Assembly: GCA_002402575.1 (NCBI GenBank)
Contig: DHGD01000084.1
Coordinates: forward strand, 1-6,228
From: Syntrophomonas sp. UBA4807
GTDB lineage: Bacteria > Bacillota > Syntrophomonadia > Syntrophomonadales > Syntrophomonadaceae
Direction: 5' to 3'
Length of the DNA: 6,228 bases
A program made the translations under genes and the position numbers. Of the stretch, positions 4,307 to 6,228 are shown in pieces. How positions within the stretch are numbered: the stretch's first letter is position 1; each line of letters starts with the position of its first letter. The notes below the pieces were generated by a model. It was not told the origin of the DNA, did no database searches, and was given only the letters and a program-made list of their open reading frames with translations.

Positions 4307-6228
4307 CTATTCTACGGGGGCCTTGCGCCGGGTTGCGGGGATTTGATACAGGTTCAGTTTGCGGTACAGGGTTGTTCTGGAAAAACCCATAGCCCTGGCG
4401 ACTTCGGTCAAGTTGCCGTGGTGCTTTTGCAGAAGACTGAGTATAAGCTCTGACTCCTGCTCAGCGAGCAAATGTTTTTTCTTCTGCAGATAGGGAATCT
4501 CTGGAGAATTATCGACCAACGGCACCGCGGGGGATTGTAAGGGGTATTTAAGTCTATTCAGAATCTCAGGGGGCAGGTCTGATAGCATAATAGGCTGGGT
4601 GTCGGCGATAATGGCCAGTCTTTCAGCGACATTCTGCAGTTCTCGTACGTTTCCGGGCCAGTTGTATTTGGCCAGACATTTCATTACTGCAGGATTCATA
4701 ATCCTATCTATGATAATCGGTTCAACACCCAGCTTCATCAAATAGTGTTTCATCAGCGGTACGATATCTTCCTTCCTATCACGCAAAGGAGGTATAGTAA
4801 TGGAGATGACATTAAGTCGATAATATAGATCCTGGCGGAAGGTGCCCTTTTCCACTTCACACAGCAGATCATGGTTGGACGCGCAGATGATGCGCGCGTC
4901 CACCGGGATGTCCTTGGAATCCCCAATGCGGGTCACCATTTTATTCTGCAAGACGCGTAGCAGGACTACCTGCTGGTCCAGCGGCATGTCTCCGATCTCA
5001 TCCAGAAATAAGGTGCCGCCGGCAGCCATTTCGAACTTGCCGGCCTTGCCTCCCCGCCTGGCCCCGGTAAAAGCACCGTCCACATACCCGAACAACTCAC
5101 TCCCAATAAGTTCGCGGGGAATAGCTCCGCAATTGATGGCTACGAAGGGTCCCTGATAACGAGGGCTTTGATTATGGATAGCCTGGGCAAAAATCTCTTT
5201 GCCGGTGCCGCTTTCGCCCTGCAGCAGTATGTTGCTCATGGTGTTGGCGGCAATAGCCGCAAGTCTTATGGTTTCCCTGATGGGTTCGGAGGCGCCTATT
5301 ATATCATCGAAATTCAATTCCGCACGGGTTCCGCACACGCTGTTAACCAGCCGATGGACTCTGTCGATACTGTGCAGAATAATGATCCCCCCGGTGATAT
5401 TTCCTTTGTGGTCCTGGCTGGGCTGGCCTGATGCCACACAGTGAACCCTTCCGGCAGGGGAGTCTAAAAGCAGTTCGATATCGCTGAAAGGCACTCCGGC
5501 ATTGAGCATTGATTTCAAGCAGGTCCGGCCTTCGAAAATCTTTCTGATGGTAGTGCCCTGACAATCCTCCGGCTTCTTGCCTAAAATTTTGGCCGCAGCC
5601 CGATTCATATCCTCAATTTCCCCGTCCCTGGCAATTATCACCACCCCGTCCATCATGAGGTCGAAGATGTTTTTCAGACGAGCGCTGTAGAGAGAAAGCT
5701 TTTTGTCCTGCTCGGCCACCTGCCATTTGTTCACGATAATTTTAGATATTTTGTGCAGCATAGAAAGCACCCGGGTATGGTCCTCGTAGCTGGGTCCAAT
5801 CAGGCCTAAAACCAGCAACAAGTTTCCGGATTCGTCATTAATAGGCACGGCTGAGGTGGTAAATGCCGATAGGTTATGATGAAAATGCTCAGAGCCGCAT
5901 ATCTGGATGCCTTGGCGAGTTTTTATGCAGGTGCCTATAGCGTTGGTACCGATGATTTCCTCACTCCAGTTATATGTCCACAGCGGATTGAGCGGAGGGA
6001 TGCTTTCGATAATCCAGCCGGCTTCGTCTGCCAATATCACATGAAAGCCACTGCCCTTAATCGATTTGTAGATATCATTCATGGCTATTCCGGCAATATC
6101 TGCCAGTTCCTTGTCTACCCGGAGACTGGAGTTGTGTAAAGGAAAGCCGCCCAGAGCAGGGCTGCATGGGTCTACTCCGGCGCTTTGGCAACGCTGCCAG
6201 GAAGATATTATTTCCGGCTGATGGTTAC
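4307..6228 (-). CDS. Sigma-54-dependent activator, AcoR-like (GAF-PAS-AAA+-Fis HTH), 5' end outside window
   Basis: An enhancer-binding transcription activator that would remodel RNA polymerase-sigma54 by ATP hydrolysis in response to a small-molecule signal. The first visible Met is at 6082, but the frame stays open for 48 more codons to the window edge and contains SWQRCQSAGVDP, the conserved N-terminal motif of AcoR/DhaR-type regulators; the true start is therefore beyond 6228. Domains (numbered from that Met): GAF-like sensor about 1-125 (IGTNAIGTC...GSEHFHH...AVPI), PAS about 135-240, AAA+ about 260-490 with Walker A GESGTGKE (289-296), an intact GAFTGA loop (336-341), Walker B GGTLFLDEIGD and WPGNVREL, then a C-terminal Fis-type helix-turn-helix (GNLTEVARAMGFSRTTLYRKL). 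Intact GAFTGA implies real sigma-54 contact. It is codirectional with and upstream of the por operon, but no sigma-54 promoter is visible in the window, so its target is unknown. Confidence 0.95.
   Translation of the reverse strand, partial: NHQPEIISSWQRCQSAGVDPCSPALGGFPLHNSSLRVDKELADIAGIAMNDIYKSIKGSGFHVILADEAGWIIESIPPLNPLWTYNWSEEIIGTNAIGTCIKTRQGIQICGSEHFHHNLSAFTTSAVPINDESGNLLLVLGLIGPSYEDHTRVLSMLHKISKIIVNKWQVAEQDKKLSLYSARLKNIFDLMMDGVVIIARDGEIEDMNRAAAKILGKKPEDCQGTTIRKIFEGRTCLKSMLNAGVPFSDIELLLDSPAGRVHCVASGQPSQDHKGNITGGIIILHSIDRVHRLVNSVCGTRAELNFDDIIGASEPIRETIRLAAIAANTMSNILLQGESGTGKEIFAQAIHNQSPRYQGPFVAINCGAIPRELIGSELFGYVDGAFTGARRGGKAGKFEMAAGGTLFLDEIGDMPLDQQVVLLRVLQNKMVTRIGDSKDIPVDARIICASNHDLLCEVEKGTFRQDLYYRLNVISITIPPLRDRKEDIVPLMKHYLMKLGVEPIIIDRIMNPAVMKCLAKYNWPGNVRELQNVAERLAIIADTQPIMLSDLPPEILNRLKYPLQSPAVPLVDNSPEIPYLQKKKHLLAEQESELILSLLQKHHGNLTEVARAMGFSRTTLYRKLNLYQIPATRRKAPVE

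Noticed and set aside
5168..5444. Plus-strand open frames within the regulator gene
   Set aside because: They are antisense shadows of the AAA+ domain coding sequence, with no independent support.

Overview
The window looks like anaerobic, low-to-mid-GC Bacillota (clostridial/Peptococcaceae type). The clues are a T-box leader RNA, strong AGGAGG-type ribosome sites, a four-subunit ferredoxin-dependent 2-oxoacid oxidoreductase, a sigma-54 activator of the AcoR type and a VanZ-like protein. This is inference from gene content, not a species call.

Layout. At 1-429 (+) lies the 3' part of a VanZ-like membrane protein gene that runs off the left edge. It converges on a minus-strand operon that fills most of the window. 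The operon reads right to left: sigma-A-type promoter (4037-4009), T-box leader (about 4001-3720) with its own terminator/antiterminator switch, porC (gamma), porD (delta, 2x[4Fe-4S]), porA (alpha), porB (beta, TPP), and a rho-independent terminator at 585-552. Upstream and in the same direction is a large sigma-54-dependent regulator (4307-6228) that runs off the right edge. Its reading frame continues past the first visible Met to the window end and carries the conserved SWxRC...GVDP N-terminal motif.

How it fits together. The por genes encode a complete 2-oxoacid:ferredoxin oxidoreductase: gamma and delta subunits, alpha with the YPITP motif, and beta with the TPP site and cluster cysteines. 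The enzyme interconverts a 2-oxo acid + CoA with acyl-CoA + CO2 + reduced ferredoxin. By homology alone it would be called pyruvate synthase. The leader, however, folds as a canonical T-box. When its specifier loop is aligned on the AGUA/GAA loop-E motif, the specifier codon is CUC (Leu), and the UGGU bulge fits a tRNA with discriminator A73. The operon would therefore be switched on by uncharged tRNA-Leu. This points to a branched-chain 2-oxo acid (for example reductive carboxylation of isovaleryl-CoA to 2-oxoisocaproate for leucine synthesis) or to supplying precursors for leucine, rather than ordinary pyruvate catabolism. That link between a T-box and a ferredoxin oxidoreductase is the most interesting thing in the window.

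The gene-free stretches are 430-640 (operon terminator plus two hairpins), 1580-1695 (porA-porB gap with an in-frame coding-like tail and a hairpin) and 3686-4306 (T-box, promoter, AT-rich DNA with short repeats and a possible terminator for the regulator gene).
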